Part shown: positions 18,327 through 29,647 of the stretch, piece after piece
Numbering within the stretch: position 1 is the first letter of the stretch
Layout of the letters: the number at the start of each line of letters is the position of its first letter
Assembly: GCA_902526175.1 (NCBI GenBank)
Contig: CABZJY010000010.1
Location: 1-47,142 of the forward strand
Length of the DNA: 47,142 bases
DNA from: an uncultured Alphaproteobacteria bacterium
GTDB lineage: Bacteria; Pseudomonadota; Alphaproteobacteria; Methylaequorales; Methylaequoraceae
Direction: 5' to 3'
The notes under the pieces: model-generated
Seen by the model: the letters and a program-made list of their open reading frames with translations, nothing else
What the model was told of the DNA's origin: nothing
The model's database searches: none
Position numbers and translations under genes: made by a program

Positions 18327-19438
18327 ATGAATTTTAAAATATCTAGGTCCCTGCTTTTTCAATCGCTCACACATTTTCAAAGTGTTGTTGAAAAAAAGAA
18401 ATACAATACCAATTTTGTCGAATATAAAAAATTTCAGCTAGACAAAGCCTAATTAGGGTTACTGCTACTGATCTATCAATTCAATTAAGTGAAGAAATTA
18501 AAGCAGAAGTCATAGATGAAGGAGAGGTTACTTTACCCTCTCAGATGATCTTTGATATAATTAGAAAAGTTCCAGAAAATACTCAAATAGAAGTTAAAGA
18601 GAATAAAGATGATGGTAAGGTTTTCATTTTTTTCAATAGTTCAAAATTTTCATTACCTTGCCTTCCTGCAACAGATTACCCTGAAATAGAGAGCGAGCAA
18701 TCATTGCATGCTTTTAAGATAGAAAGTGAAAAACTAAAATATTTAATTAATGATTGTAAGTTTTCAATGGGTGTTGATGAATCTCGCCCTTATCTTAATG
18801 GTGTTTATATGCATTCCACTGAAAATGAAATAATAACAGTTGCAACAGATGGACATAGATTATCAAAATGTTCAGTAAAAAATGAAAGTGACAATGACGG
18901 ATTTGATGGTGTAATCATCCCTAAAAAAACTGTGAACGAAATGGCAAAACTATTAGATGAATCTGATAAAGATGTAGTTGTAGAAATTTCAAGAACTAAG
19001 GTCCAATTTACAATTAATAATATTCAACTTATCTCAAAATTGGTAAATGCAAATTTTCCAGATTACGAAACCGTAATCCCAGGAAACAATAATTTAATAG
19101 TAAAATGTAATACAAAAGCTTTTGCCGAAACAATTGACAGGGTTTCAACAATTTCAAGTGAAAAGTTTAGAACTGTAAAGTTACAAATTCAAAATAACAA
19201 ATGTATTGTGAGTTCATTTGGAGAAGAGAAGTCCGCTGGAACTGAAGAAATTGATGTAATTTATGATGGAAAAGATATAAGCATAAACTTTAATGCAAGA
19301 TATATTCTAGAAGTTTTAAGTATTATAACGTCTGAAAAAATTAACATTTGTTTTGCTGATAACACTGCCCCAACTGTGCTCAAAGGAGATAATGAGGAAA
19401 GTAATTCATTATATCTAATAATGCAAATGAGAGCATAA
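18327..19438 (+). CDS. dnaN: DNA polymerase III beta subunit (sliding clamp), two frameshifts as sequenced
   Basis: ATG 18327 starts a typical N-terminus (MNFKISRSLLFQSLTHFQSV). The frame breaks at a run of seven A (18391-18397); dropping one A gives VVEKRNTIPILSNIK. It breaks again at a run of six A (18426-18431); dropping one A gives KISARQSLIRVTATDLS, which joins the long downstream frame. With both corrections the protein is 369 residues, the normal three-domain clamp length. Later motifs include ATDGHRLSKC, LVNANFPDYETVIP and the C-terminal YLIMQMRA. Located between dnaA and recF as expected. Confidence 0.93.
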
Positions 19439-19445
19439 TATCTTA

Positions 19446-20603
19446 ATGGAGAAATCAGAAAGTTTAAGAGTTACCAGAATAAATAAACTTAAACTCTTTA
19501 ATTATAGAAATCACAAGGAATTAAAAATTGATACTGATAAAAATTTTGTGTTATTTTACGGTAGAAATGGGACTGGCAAAACAAATATCTTAGAAGCAGT
19601 ATCCTTGCTGTCTTCAAAAACAGGATTTAGAAATTCAGACTTACAATCTCTTATTTATAACTCTGACATAAAGAAGATTTTAAACTTCGGTGTTAATATT
19701 GAAATAATGTCTCAGAATAAATTGATAAATATTGGTGTGGGACTAGTAGAAAAAAATAAAAGAGTAAAAAAATTTATAAAGTTTCAAAAAAAAAATACCG
19801 ATAAAAATGTGGAAGATATTTTTAAAATTTTTTGGGTTTTACCAAATATGAATAATTTATTTCAATCAAAATCAAAAGACAGACGAGACTTTATAGATGC
19901 TATGATTTCTTCTTTAGATAGGACTCATAATAAAAGAATTAAGACCTATGAAAACTTGCAAAGACAGAGAATTTCAATTCTAAAAGATTTTTCAACAAAA
20001 AAAAGTAATATAAGGTGGTTGGATATAATAGAAAGAGAAATGGCATCACAAGCAGTTGTCATCTCTGAAAAAAGAATGAACTTATATGATCTATTAAACC
20101 AAATACTTGATGATCAAATAGAGCAACTACCAAGGATTAAAGTTTTTGCAATAAGTGGAATTGAAGAACAGTTAAAAAATGTACCAGCTTTAACAATTGA
20201 AGAAGAGATTTGCAAACAGTTAACCGAAAATAGAAAAATAGATGGTTTAATTGGAAAGACAAGATACAGTGCTATTAGTTCAGATTTTAAAGTACAAAAT
20301 TTTGAAAAAAATACAGACGCTAGAAATTGCTCGACTGGAGAACAAAAAGTTATTTTATTATCTATTTTTTTCTCTTTTATTAAAATGTTAAAGAAACAAG
20401 ACATTAAAGAAATTATTTTTTTATTAGATGATATCTTTTCAAATTTAGATCAAAGGTATGCCGAACTCATACTTAGATCTTTATCAGAATTAAATGTTCA
20501 AACATGGATAACTGACATAGAAATGAAAATTATTAATGAAAAGTCAATCTTTTATAATCAAACAAAGTTTATTAATATTGAAGATATTCAGGTGAAAAAG
20601 TAA
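19446..20603 (+). CDS. recF: DNA replication and repair protein RecF
   Basis: 385 residues. RecF is an SMC-like ATPase that loads RecA at gaps. Walker A is GRNGTGKT at residues 39-46, with LKLFNYRNHKEL just before, as in RecF; the ABC-type signature STGEQKVILLSIF and Walker B IIFLLDDIFSNLDQ follow, with a divergent middle. It lies between dnaN and gyrB, the classical order. The start at 19446 is 7 bp after the dnaN stop. Confidence 0.94.
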   Translation: MEKSESLRVTRINKLKLFNYRNHKELKIDTDKNFVLFYGRNGTGKTNILEAVSLLSSKTGFRNSDLQSLIYNSDIKKILNFGVNIEIMSQNKLINIGVGLVEKNKRVKKFIKFQKKNTDKNVEDIFKIFWVLPNMNNLFQSKSKDRRDFIDAMISSLDRTHNKRIKTYENLQRQRISILKDFSTKKSNIRWLDIIEREMASQAVVISEKRMNLYDLLNQILDDQIEQLPRIKVFAISGIEEQLKNVPALTIEEEICKQLTENRKIDGLIGKTRYSAISSDFKVQNFEKNTDARNCSTGEQKVILLSIFFSFIKMLKKQDIKEIIFLLDDIFSNLDQRYAELILRSLSELNVQTWITDIEMKIINEKSIFYNQTKFINIEDIQVKK

Positions 20604-20613
20604 TATTTAATGT

Positions 20614-20629
20614 TATAATAAATTATAAT
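20614..20629 (+). promoter_or_regulatory. Tandem TATAAT hexamers before gyrB
   Basis: Two TATAAT copies (20614-20619 and 20624-20629) lie in the 47-bp gap between recF and gyrB. No good -35 box was found at the right distance, so this is at most a weak promoter candidate in an AT-rich gap. Confidence 0.25.
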
Positions 20630-20632
20630 TAA

Positions 20633-23080
<2,448 letters not shown>

Positions 23081-23089
23081 TTTAACTTT

Positions 23090-24982
23090 ATGCTAAGAAA
23101 GAGAGATCTTTTTATTTCACTAATAAGGTTAACTCTGATTTTCTCAATTTGGTTAACTTTATTTGTAGGTGCTACGGCTATTTGGGCCTTTTTAAATCTT
23201 CCAGAAACTGAATCTATTAAAATTACAAGGCAACCAAGTATAACGTTTTTAGATAGGCAGGGAAGAATCCTTGCTTCATATGGCGATATTTATGGACAAT
23301 CAATTGTTTATGAACAGCTTCCAAATAATCTAATTAATGCTGTAATAGTGACTGAGGACAAGAGATTTTTTGATCATAACGGTATTGACCTTAGGGGAAT
23401 CATAAGAGCTCTAATTATAAATATAAAAGCAAAAAGAGTCGTTCAGGGTGGTAGTACAATTACTCAACAATTAGCTAAAAATTTATTTTTAACACCAGAA
23501 AGATCAATAACAAGAAAAATTCATGAAGCCATACTTAGTCTTTGGTTGGAATTTAGATTTACGAAAAAACAAATTTTAAGCATTTATTTAAATAGGGTTT
23601 ATCTCGGGTCAGGAACATACGGGGTTCAGGCAGCGGCGGAAAAATATTTTAACAAAAAAGTTGAAAACTTAAATCTTTATGAGAGTGCATTGATTGCAAG
23701 TTTATTGAAGGCTCCGTCTAAATATAATCCAATTTCAAATGCAAAATTATCTGAGGAGAGGACGAGAAAAGTTCTTATAAATATGTATAAAAATAAATTA
23801 ATTGATATTAAAACCCTGGAAAATACAAAGAAAAATTCAAATCATAAACCAACAATTTTTGATCCACCAAAGAGTACAAGATATTTCATAGATTGGGTTT
23901 TGCCTAGAGTGAGATCATATATGGGTGAGATTGAACAAGATTTAATTGTCAGGACTACCTTAGATATTGAAATTCAGAGAAAAGCTGAGGAGTCCCTTTT
24001 GAAAATATCAAATCAGTATAAGTCTGCGAATCAATCTGCCATAGTAGTTTTAGATTTCTCTGGTGGTGTACTTGCAATGATTGGTGGAAAAGATTACGGA
24101 GATTCTCAATTTAATAGGGTTACTCAAGCTCAAAGGCAACCAGGATCGGCTTTTAAACTCTTTGTATATTTGGCTGCTTTAGAAAATGGTTTTTCACCAG
24201 ATGATATTACAAATGATTCCAAGGTCTCTATTGGAGACTGGTCACCTGAGAATTATAAAAAAGAATTTTTAGGAGATATTTCAATATCTGATGCTTTTGC
24301 AAAGTCAATCAATACAGTAGCCGTAAGAATATCGGAGAGTATAGGAAGAGAAAAGGTTATAAAAAAAGCAAAATCTTTTGGAATAACTAGTGATTTAATT
24401 AATTCCCCTTCAGTTGCTCTTGGGACATCGGAAGTAAATTTACTTGAATTGACTGGAGCATACAATATCGTTGCAAATGGAGGAAATGGGGTTTGGAATC
24501 ATGGAATCATGTATATTGAAGATGTAGAAGGAAATCAACTGTATTCTAGAAAAGGTTTCGGGCACGGAAAAGTATTACAAAATAATATAGCAAAAGAAAT
24601 AACGTCAATGTTAAAAAAAACTGTTGAGAATGGTACAGGTAGGAATGCAAAAATAGATAGATCAGTTGCTGGTAAAACCGGGACAAGTCAATCGTTAAGA
24701 GATGCTTGGTTCATTGGATTTTCTTCTCACATAGTTGCAGGTGTGTGGTTTGGTAACGATGACGACTCTCCAATGAAAGAAATTACTGGTGGAACAGCTC
24801 CCGCAAGATTGTGGAGCGATTTTATGCTTAAAGCACATGAAGATATCCCTAAAAAAGAGTTATCAAATTTAATGTTGCCTTCCAAACCAGTTATTAATGA
24901 ACAAAATATTAATAAAAAAACAAAAAAAGAAAGTGGGTCAATCTTTGAGAGAATAATTGAAGACTTAATTTCAGGAAATTAA
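23090..24982 (+). CDS. Class A penicillin-binding protein (PBP1A family)
   Basis: Bifunctional peptidoglycan glycosyltransferase/transpeptidase anchored in the inner membrane. 630 residues: one N-terminal membrane segment (about 12-36), a glycosyltransferase domain with TEDKRFFDHNGID (Glu89) and GGSTITQQLAKNL, and a transpeptidase domain with SAFK near 354, SIN near 407 and KTG near 529. It is shorter than MrcA of E. coli, lacking the inserted OB-like domain, as in many short PBP1A proteins. The 3' end overlaps the convergent SCO1 gene by 4 bp. Confidence 0.94.
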   Translation: MLRKRDLFISLIRLTLIFSIWLTLFVGATAIWAFLNLPETESIKITRQPSITFLDRQGRILASYGDIYGQSIVYEQLPNNLINAVIVTEDKRFFDHNGIDLRGIIRALIINIKAKRVVQGGSTITQQLAKNLFLTPERSITRKIHEAILSLWLEFRFTKKQILSIYLNRVYLGSGTYGVQAAAEKYFNKKVENLNLYESALIASLLKAPSKYNPISNAKLSEERTRKVLINMYKNKLIDIKTLENTKKNSNHKPTIFDPPKSTRYFIDWVLPRVRSYMGEIEQDLIVRTTLDIEIQRKAEESLLKISNQYKSANQSAIVVLDFSGGVLAMIGGKDYGDSQFNRVTQAQRQPGSAFKLFVYLAALENGFSPDDITNDSKVSIGDWSPENYKKEFLGDISISDAFAKSINTVAVRISESIGREKVIKKAKSFGITSDLINSPSVALGTSEVNLLELTGAYNIVANGGNGVWNHGIMYIEDVEGNQLYSRKGFGHGKVLQNNIAKEITSMLKKTVENGTGRNAKIDRSVAGKTGTSQSLRDAWFIGFSSHIVAGVWFGNDDDSPMKEITGGTAPARLWSDFMLKAHEDIPKKELSNLMLPSKPVINEQNINKKTKKESGSIFERIIEDLISGN

Positions 24983-25590
24983 ATTAATCCTTCTTCTTCT
25001 AAATATAAAGAAAATTCTTCGACAAAGTTTTTTCTACTAAAATGTTTTATATAAAAATCATTTTTATCAACTAGGTAGAAAATTGAAGTATGATCAATTG
25101 TATAAAAATCGTCTTCAAGTTCATTTTCAACTAAATTAGTATAGATCTTAAATTTTTTTTTTATGTCAACAATATCATCTTTGCTTCCTGTCAACCCAAT
25201 AATAGAGGAATCAAAGTTAGTTAGATAATTTTTGATGACTTCAGGAGTATCTCGAGTGGGATCAATAGAAATAAATATAGGCTGTATTTTATTTATTAAT
25301 TCTTTGTTTTTTTGATAAATAGTTGAAACATTGTTTAAATCTAATGGGCATACATCAGGGCAATATGTATAACCAAAGTATAAAAGTTTTTTTATATTTA
25401 TTTTATTACTTTGGAAAATTTCATTACTAGAGTCTATTAAATTAAAATTTCCTCCAATTTGAATTTTTGAATATGGTTCGTTTTGTTTTACAATCAAATT
25501 CTGAACAAATAAATTTAAAATAAAAATGAGTACTAGAAGAAGGAAAATCATCAACATATTCCTTTTAATATTTGGTCTAAATCTTTTCAT
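24979..25590 (-). CDS. SCO1/SenC-family copper chaperone
   Basis: 203 residues with one N-terminal membrane segment (about 12-34) and a thioredoxin-fold domain. The copper ligands are Cys77 and Cys81 in YCPDVCP and His167 in DHTSIF, all present. FISIDPTRDTPEVIKNYL is the family signature. It likely delivers copper to cytochrome c oxidase on the periplasmic side. It is translationally coupled (ATGA overlap) to the methylase-like gene upstream; the pairing is not explained by known biology. Confidence 0.92.
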   Translation of the reverse strand: MKRFRPNIKRNMLMIFLLLVLIFILNLFVQNLIVKQNEPYSKIQIGGNFNLIDSSNEIFQSNKINIKKLLYFGYTYCPDVCPLDLNNVSTIYQKNKELINKIQPIFISIDPTRDTPEVIKNYLTNFDSSIIGLTGSKDDIVDIKKKFKIYTNLVENELEDDFYTIDHTSIFYLVDKNDFYIKHFSRKNFVEEFSLYLEEEGLI

Positions 25591-26276
25591 ATTCTTTCCA
25601 GTATTAAATAATTAAAATTTCTATTCTCTATAGTTTCATTTAATAAGTCACTTTCTTTTTTTAAACTTATTTTTTGAAAGGTTAGAGTATTTACAAAATT
25701 CAATTCTGAAAATTCTTTAAGATTAGTTAAGATTCTTACTAAATCTTTATAACCTTTGTCATGATTGAGTTTTATAATAAGTTTTTGGATTTGATCTAAA
25801 TTCTCTATTTGATTGTCAATAATTATTTTTTTTGATTCAATAAAACTCACTGAAGAGTTTTTTTGTCTATTAGTGATTGGCTCTAATTTCAAATTTAAAA
25901 AATCCAGTAAATTAATAATCCCAGAAACTATTTTTACTTGAAAACCCTTTTTGATAAAAAACTCATATTTTTTAATCTCTTCCTCAAAAAATATTGGATC
26001 ATCAATCGCTAGAATTGAGATAATTCTATAAGGTAATGTAAGTTTATAAGTTGAATTTTTAAATTCCTCTTTATTTGTTGGCAGTTGTCTAACTAAATGG
26101 ATGCGAGAATTTATTTTTTTTAGTTGTGATATAAATTTTTCGGGTGTTTTATCATTTAAAATAACACATTCACTTTTATTAATTATTTTAATTGCTTCAA
26201 TTGTAAGGTTATTGAAGTTTAAACTTGAAGTACCTACTAGATAAATTGTTTTTTTTTTGGTATTTTGTATGTTCAT
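25587..26276 (-). CDS. Degenerate tetrapyrrole (corrin/porphyrin) methylase-family protein, SUMT-like
   Basis: 229 residues. The overall line-up with uroporphyrinogen-III C-methyltransferases is visible: IYLVGTSSLNFNNLTIEAIKII for the first strand/loop/helix, LAIDDPIFFEEEIKKYEFF where RLKGGDPFxFGRG is expected, IVSGIINLLDFLNLKL for VxPGxTSxxA, and ITNRQKNSSVSFIES for the LTHRxxxxSxxF strand. The SAM-binding glycines (GxGxGD and GGDP) are lost, so normal methyl transfer is doubtful. It may be a decayed gene or a changed function. It is the first gene of a two-gene unit with SCO1, and its start is 11 bp from the divergent ankyrin gene. Confidence 0.6.
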   Translation of the reverse strand: MNIQNTKKKTIYLVGTSSLNFNNLTIEAIKIINKSECVILNDKTPEKFISQLKKINSRIHLVRQLPTNKEEFKNSTYKLTLPYRIISILAIDDPIFFEEEIKKYEFFIKKGFQVKIVSGIINLLDFLNLKLEPITNRQKNSSVSFIESKKIIIDNQIENLDQIQKLIIKLNHDKGYKDLVRILTNLKEFSELNFVNTLTFQKISLKKESDLLNETIENRNFNYLILERI

Positions 26277-26287
26277 TTATTAAACTT

Positions 26288-26839
26288 ATGAAATTTTTTG
26301 TAATAAGCTTATCATTAATTATTTTATTTTTTAATAATATTACTCATTCAGTAGATGACAGTGATGTTTACCCAAAGATGGTTTACTGGTCAGCATTGAA
26401 AAAGGGTGATCTTCAAAAAGTATCTGAAATGTTAGAAAAAGGCATGCCATCCAATATAAGTGATTCAAGTGGAATGATCCCACTTGCTTATGCAATTGGA
26501 TCTAACAACAAAGAATTAATTTCTATGCTGGTAGAAAATAAAGCAAATATAAATAAAACATTTAAAAATAAAATGACACCTCTTATTTTCGCATCAATTA
26601 AAAATCGTTACAATCTTGTTTCACATTTAATAAAAGAAGGTGCAGACATCAATATGCAAGATCATTTAGGTAGAACAGCATTAATGATATCAATTGAAAA
26701 AAATCACACTGACTTCGTAAAAGAGATCATTAAGTTTGATTTTGATAAATTTATTACAGATCATTCTGGGAAAACAATATTTGACTATATTGAATATTCA
26801 AGAAATACTGCAATAGTTAATGCTATTAAGAATTTATAA
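26288..26839 (+). CDS. Secreted ankyrin-repeat protein
   Basis: 183 residues from ATG 26288, chosen because it gives a clean signal peptide (MKFFVISLSLIILFFNNITHS); an upstream in-frame Met at 26225 would lie inside the divergent gene. About four ankyrin repeats follow: ALKKGDLQKVSEMLEKGM, the GMIPLAYAIGSNNKELISMLVE unit, KMTPLIFASIKNRYNLVSHLIKEGADIN, and GRTALMISIEKNHTDFVKEII. Likely a periplasmic protein-binding scaffold. The 3' end overlaps the convergent chelatase gene by 14 bp. Confidence 0.85.
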   Translation: MKFFVISLSLIILFFNNITHSVDDSDVYPKMVYWSALKKGDLQKVSEMLEKGMPSNISDSSGMIPLAYAIGSNNKELISMLVENKANINKTFKNKMTPLIFASIKNRYNLVSHLIKEGADINMQDHLGRTALMISIEKNHTDFVKEIIKFDFDKFITDHSGKTIFDYIEYSRNTAIVNAIKNL

Positions 26840-27545
26840 CATTTGTGACTCTTTGAGATAAAATACTTAATATTTCTGGCTCTTTCATTAACGGTTTAGT
26901 ATAGGACGTATGTTTAAATTTTAGATTTCCAAATTTTTTCTTTGTAGATTTATATAAAAATCCCGTAAATAAAAAAATTGGATTAATTACAAGATGAATA
27001 TTTTTTTTTTCTTCTAAGTTATTTAACTTTTCTATTACATCCTTTTCAAATCCATAAAAACAACAATAAGATTTATAAGAAGAAATTTTTTTTGAGAGTT
27101 CTTTTGTATACTTTTCTAATTCAAAGAAAACATTCTTATTTTTACTGTAAGAACTTATTGTAACAAGCACAATTTTATTTTCTTTGATAATGGGCTTAAT
27201 ATTTTTTTCATAAGTTTTTAGAACGTTGTTGTTTAAATCAATATTTTTGCATAATGATATATTTTTATTAATTGGAATTTGTTTTTTTATATCTAATTCC
27301 ATGTGGTTTCCCTGAAAAATTAAAATTGGGAAAACAAAAACTTTTCTTGTTTCAAGTTCCTTATATTCAGAGAAAATTTTTTTTATTGTAGGATTGTTAA
27401 TTTCAATAAAACATTTTGAAATTTCACAATTTCTATTCTTTTTTTGAATATACTCAACGAGAAGTTGGAATTCTTCTTGATAATCTGAGTCTTTAGATCC
27501 GTGACCACACAAAAGAACTGAAGTTTTTTTGGTTTTATTAGACAA
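26826..27545 (-). CDS. CbiX/SirB-family sirohydrochlorin chelatase-like protein
   Basis: 239 residues with two CbiX-like halves. The first half is well kept: LLCGHGSKD with His15, and FPILIFQGNHMELDI with His81, the two metal-binding histidines of cobalto/ferrochelatases. The second half starts at about residue 120 and is eroded (VTISSYSKNKN where a GRGSSDP-like motif is expected), but keeps NPIFLFTGFL, typical of the second domain. It should insert Fe or Co into a sirohydrochlorin-type tetrapyrrole. With the SUMT-like gene nearby it suggests a reduced siroheme-like pathway. Confidence 0.75.
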   Translation of the reverse strand: MSNKTKKTSVLLCGHGSKDSDYQEEFQLLVEYIQKKNRNCEISKCFIEINNPTIKKIFSEYKELETRKVFVFPILIFQGNHMELDIKKQIPINKNISLCKNIDLNNNVLKTYEKNIKPIIKENKIVLVTISSYSKNKNVFFELEKYTKELSKKISSYKSYCCFYGFEKDVIEKLNNLEEKKNIHLVINPIFLFTGFLYKSTKKKFGNLKFKHTSYTKPLMKEPEILSILSQRVTNVINS

Positions 27546-27546
27546 G

Positions 27547-28230
27547 TTATTTTTTTTCTTTCAGTACATTTATCAAGCTGGTTGCTTTAGGATGAACTAC
27601 ACTTGTATTTAAAATATCATCAGAGGAAAAACTTTTTTTGTGAAAAGCTTTATTTAAGTCATTCCTTGGTTGCATGTACGATCCTTCGAACGAACCCCCT
27701 ATAAAAAGTCCGGAATTATCTGAGAATGAATAAATATCTGCCAATCTTACAGTACTTTCTGCAGAGTAACCAACACCTTGGTTAGCAACAGCGGCATCCA
27801 CGTCCACCCCAAACTTCACTCTTTCCTTCAAAATTGATTTTAATCCTTTTTCAGTCATTACAGTTAAAATAACTTTACTTGACTTTAGCCCAAACTGTAT
27901 TCCAAAACTAACTCCGCCCATAGTATAAAAAAAAGGGCCTGACCACGAATTATTTTTTCTTACTAAAAGTAATCCATTACCTCCTTTTGCTCCAACAAAA
28001 AGACCTCCTTCGTTTATTTCAGGAAAAATAATAATAGCTTTAGCTATTTTGAAATAGCCTTTAAAATTTTCAAGGTCACTATTTTTAATTACAATTTTGA
28101 AGGTATTTTCTGATCTTTGTACAATTTCGAATGCATCTAAAAATTTTTCTGTTTGCGCATTTGAATCCTTGAAAATTAACGATGAAAAAAAACAAACAGT
28201 AAAAATTGTTAGTATTTTTTTAATTTGCAT
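27547..28230 (-). CDS. Exported SYLF-domain (YSC84-like) lipid-binding protein
   Basis: 227 residues with an N-terminal signal peptide ending near SNAQ. The SYLF domain is clear: AKAIIIFPEINEGGLFVGAKGG, GPFFYTMGGVSFGIQFG, KFGVDVDAAVANQGVG and ADIYSFSDNSGLFIGGSFEGS. Family members bind phosphoinositides or other lipids; the bacterial exported versions are of unclear function, probably envelope-associated. It lies 1 bp upstream of the chelatase gene on the same strand. Confidence 0.88.
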   Translation of the reverse strand: MQIKKILTIFTVCFFSSLIFKDSNAQTEKFLDAFEIVQRSENTFKIVIKNSDLENFKGYFKIAKAIIIFPEINEGGLFVGAKGGNGLLLVRKNNSWSGPFFYTMGGVSFGIQFGLKSSKVILTVMTEKGLKSILKERVKFGVDVDAAVANQGVGYSAESTVRLADIYSFSDNSGLFIGGSFEGSYMQPRNDLNKAFHKKSFSSDDILNTSVVHPKATSLINVLKEKK

Positions 28231-28274
28231 AATATTATTAATTTAATCTAATTCAGAGTAAGTGTATTATTTTA

Positions 28275-28700
28275 ATGGCGCGTTTTACAATATTTTTTTT
28301 ATTTTTTTTATTAATATTCAATAATCAAATAAAATGTAGTGAGATAAAACTTAATGTTAATAATATTGATAACCCTCTGGGATCAATTCACGTTGCTTTG
28401 TATAATAATCCTGATATGTTTCCTAAAAGTGATGGAAAATTTCTTGGTTTAAAAAAAAAAACCAGGAAGGTTCTTGAAGAAGGAATTTTGATAGAGGGGC
28501 TTAACATGGGAAAATATGCAATTGCGATCTACCATGACAAAAACGATAACAATGAGTTTGATACATTTTTTGGTCTGCCTGCTGAAAAATATGGATTCAG
28601 TAAAAATGCTAAAGTTTTTTTTGGCCCACCAAAGTTTTCGGAAGCTAGTTTTTTTTTATCAGAAAATGTAAATCTAAAACTTGACATCGATTTAAAATGA
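28275..28700 (+). CDS. Exported DUF2141 protein
   Basis: 141 residues: signal peptide ([18 protein letters not shown]), then a beta-sandwich DUF2141 domain with the family motif [18 protein letters not shown] followed by [15 protein letters not shown] and [10 protein letters not shown]. Function unknown; probably periplasmic. An A11 run at 28451-28461 is read through in frame, which shows that long homopolymers in this window are mostly sequenced correctly. The stop overlaps the next gene (ATGA). Confidence 0.85.
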   Translation: MARFTIFFLFFLLIFNNQIKCSEIKLNVNNIDNPLGSIHVALYNNPDMFPKSDGKFLGLKKKTRKVLEEGILIEGLNMGKYAIAIYHDKNDNNEFDTFFGLPAEKYGFSKNAKVFFGPPKFSEASFFLSENVNLKLDIDLK

Positions 28701-29638
28701 AACAAAAAAGAGTTTTAGTAACAGGTGGAGCAGGATTTCTCGGATCATTTTTATGTGAAAAATTATTAAAAAGCGGACATTATGTTATTTGCTGTGATAA
28801 TTTTTATACTGGTGATAAAAAAAATTTGATGGAGATTGTAAATAATCCAAATTTTGAAATTATTCGTCACGATATTACATTTCCATTATTTCTAGAAGTT
28901 GATGAAATATATAATCTGGCTTGTCCTGCTGCTCCAATTCATTATCAAAAGGATCCTGTTCAAACAATTAAGACATGTGTTCATGGTGCAATAAATATGT
29001 TGGGCCTGGCAAAAAGAACAAAAGCAAGAATATTACAAGCTTCAACATCTGAAATTTACGGAGATCCTGAAGTTCATCCTCAAAAAGAAAATTATAAAGG
29101 AGCAGTAAGTATTAGTGGTCCAAGAGCATGTTACGATGAAGGGAAAAGGTGTGCAGAAACAATATTCTGGGACTATAAAAGGCAACACAATGTTGATATC
29201 AGAGTTGTTCGTATTTTTAATACCTATGGACCTAGAATGCAAATTAATGACGGAAGAGTTGTCTCAAATTTTATAATACAGGCATTAAAAAATAAAAAAA
29301 TAACTGTCTATGGCGATGGTATGCAAACTAGGTCGTTTTGCTATGTTGATGATTTAGTAGAAGGTATGGTTAAAATGATGGAGCAAGAAAAATTTAATGG
29401 TCCATTAAATCTAGGTAATCCATCAGAGATTCCAGTAACAAAACTTGCAAAGGAAATTATTTCATTAACAAAGAGTGAATCAGAAATTGTTTACGAACCC
29501 TTACCAATCGATGATCCGAAGATGAGATGTCCTGACATTGATTTAGCTAAAAAAAAAATTAATTGGATGCCTAAGGTCACCAGAGATAAAGGTTTGAAAA
29601 AAACTGTAGAATATTTTAAAAAACTGTTAAAAAAATAA
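28697..29638 (+). CDS. UDP-glucuronate decarboxylase (UDP-xylose synthase)
   Basis: 313 residues, extended SDR family. The NAD-binding motif is TGGAGFLG at residues 9-16, catalytic Tyr-x3-Lys in YDEGKR near residue 146, with the family pattern [20 protein letters not shown] and STSEIYGDP. It converts UDP-glucuronate to UDP-xylose via the 4-keto intermediate, a nucleotide-sugar donor for surface glycans. It is coupled to DUF2141 by ATGA and sits directly before hldE, suggesting a joint role in lipopolysaccharide or surface polysaccharide. Confidence 0.92.
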   Translation: MKQKRVLVTGGAGFLGSFLCEKLLKSGHYVICCDNFYTGDKKNLMEIVNNPNFEIIRHDITFPLFLEVDEIYNLACPAAPIHYQKDPVQTIKTCVHGAINMLGLAKRTKARILQASTSEIYGDPEVHPQKENYKGAVSISGPRACYDEGKRCAETIFWDYKRQHNVDIRVVRIFNTYGPRMQINDGRVVSNFIIQALKNKKITVYGDGMQTRSFCYVDDLVEGMVKMMEQEKFNGPLNLGNPSEIPVTKLAKEIISLTKSESEIVYEPLPIDDPKMRCPDIDLAKKKINWMPKVTRDKGLKKTVEYFKKLLKK

Positions 29639-29647
29639 TGTTTTATT

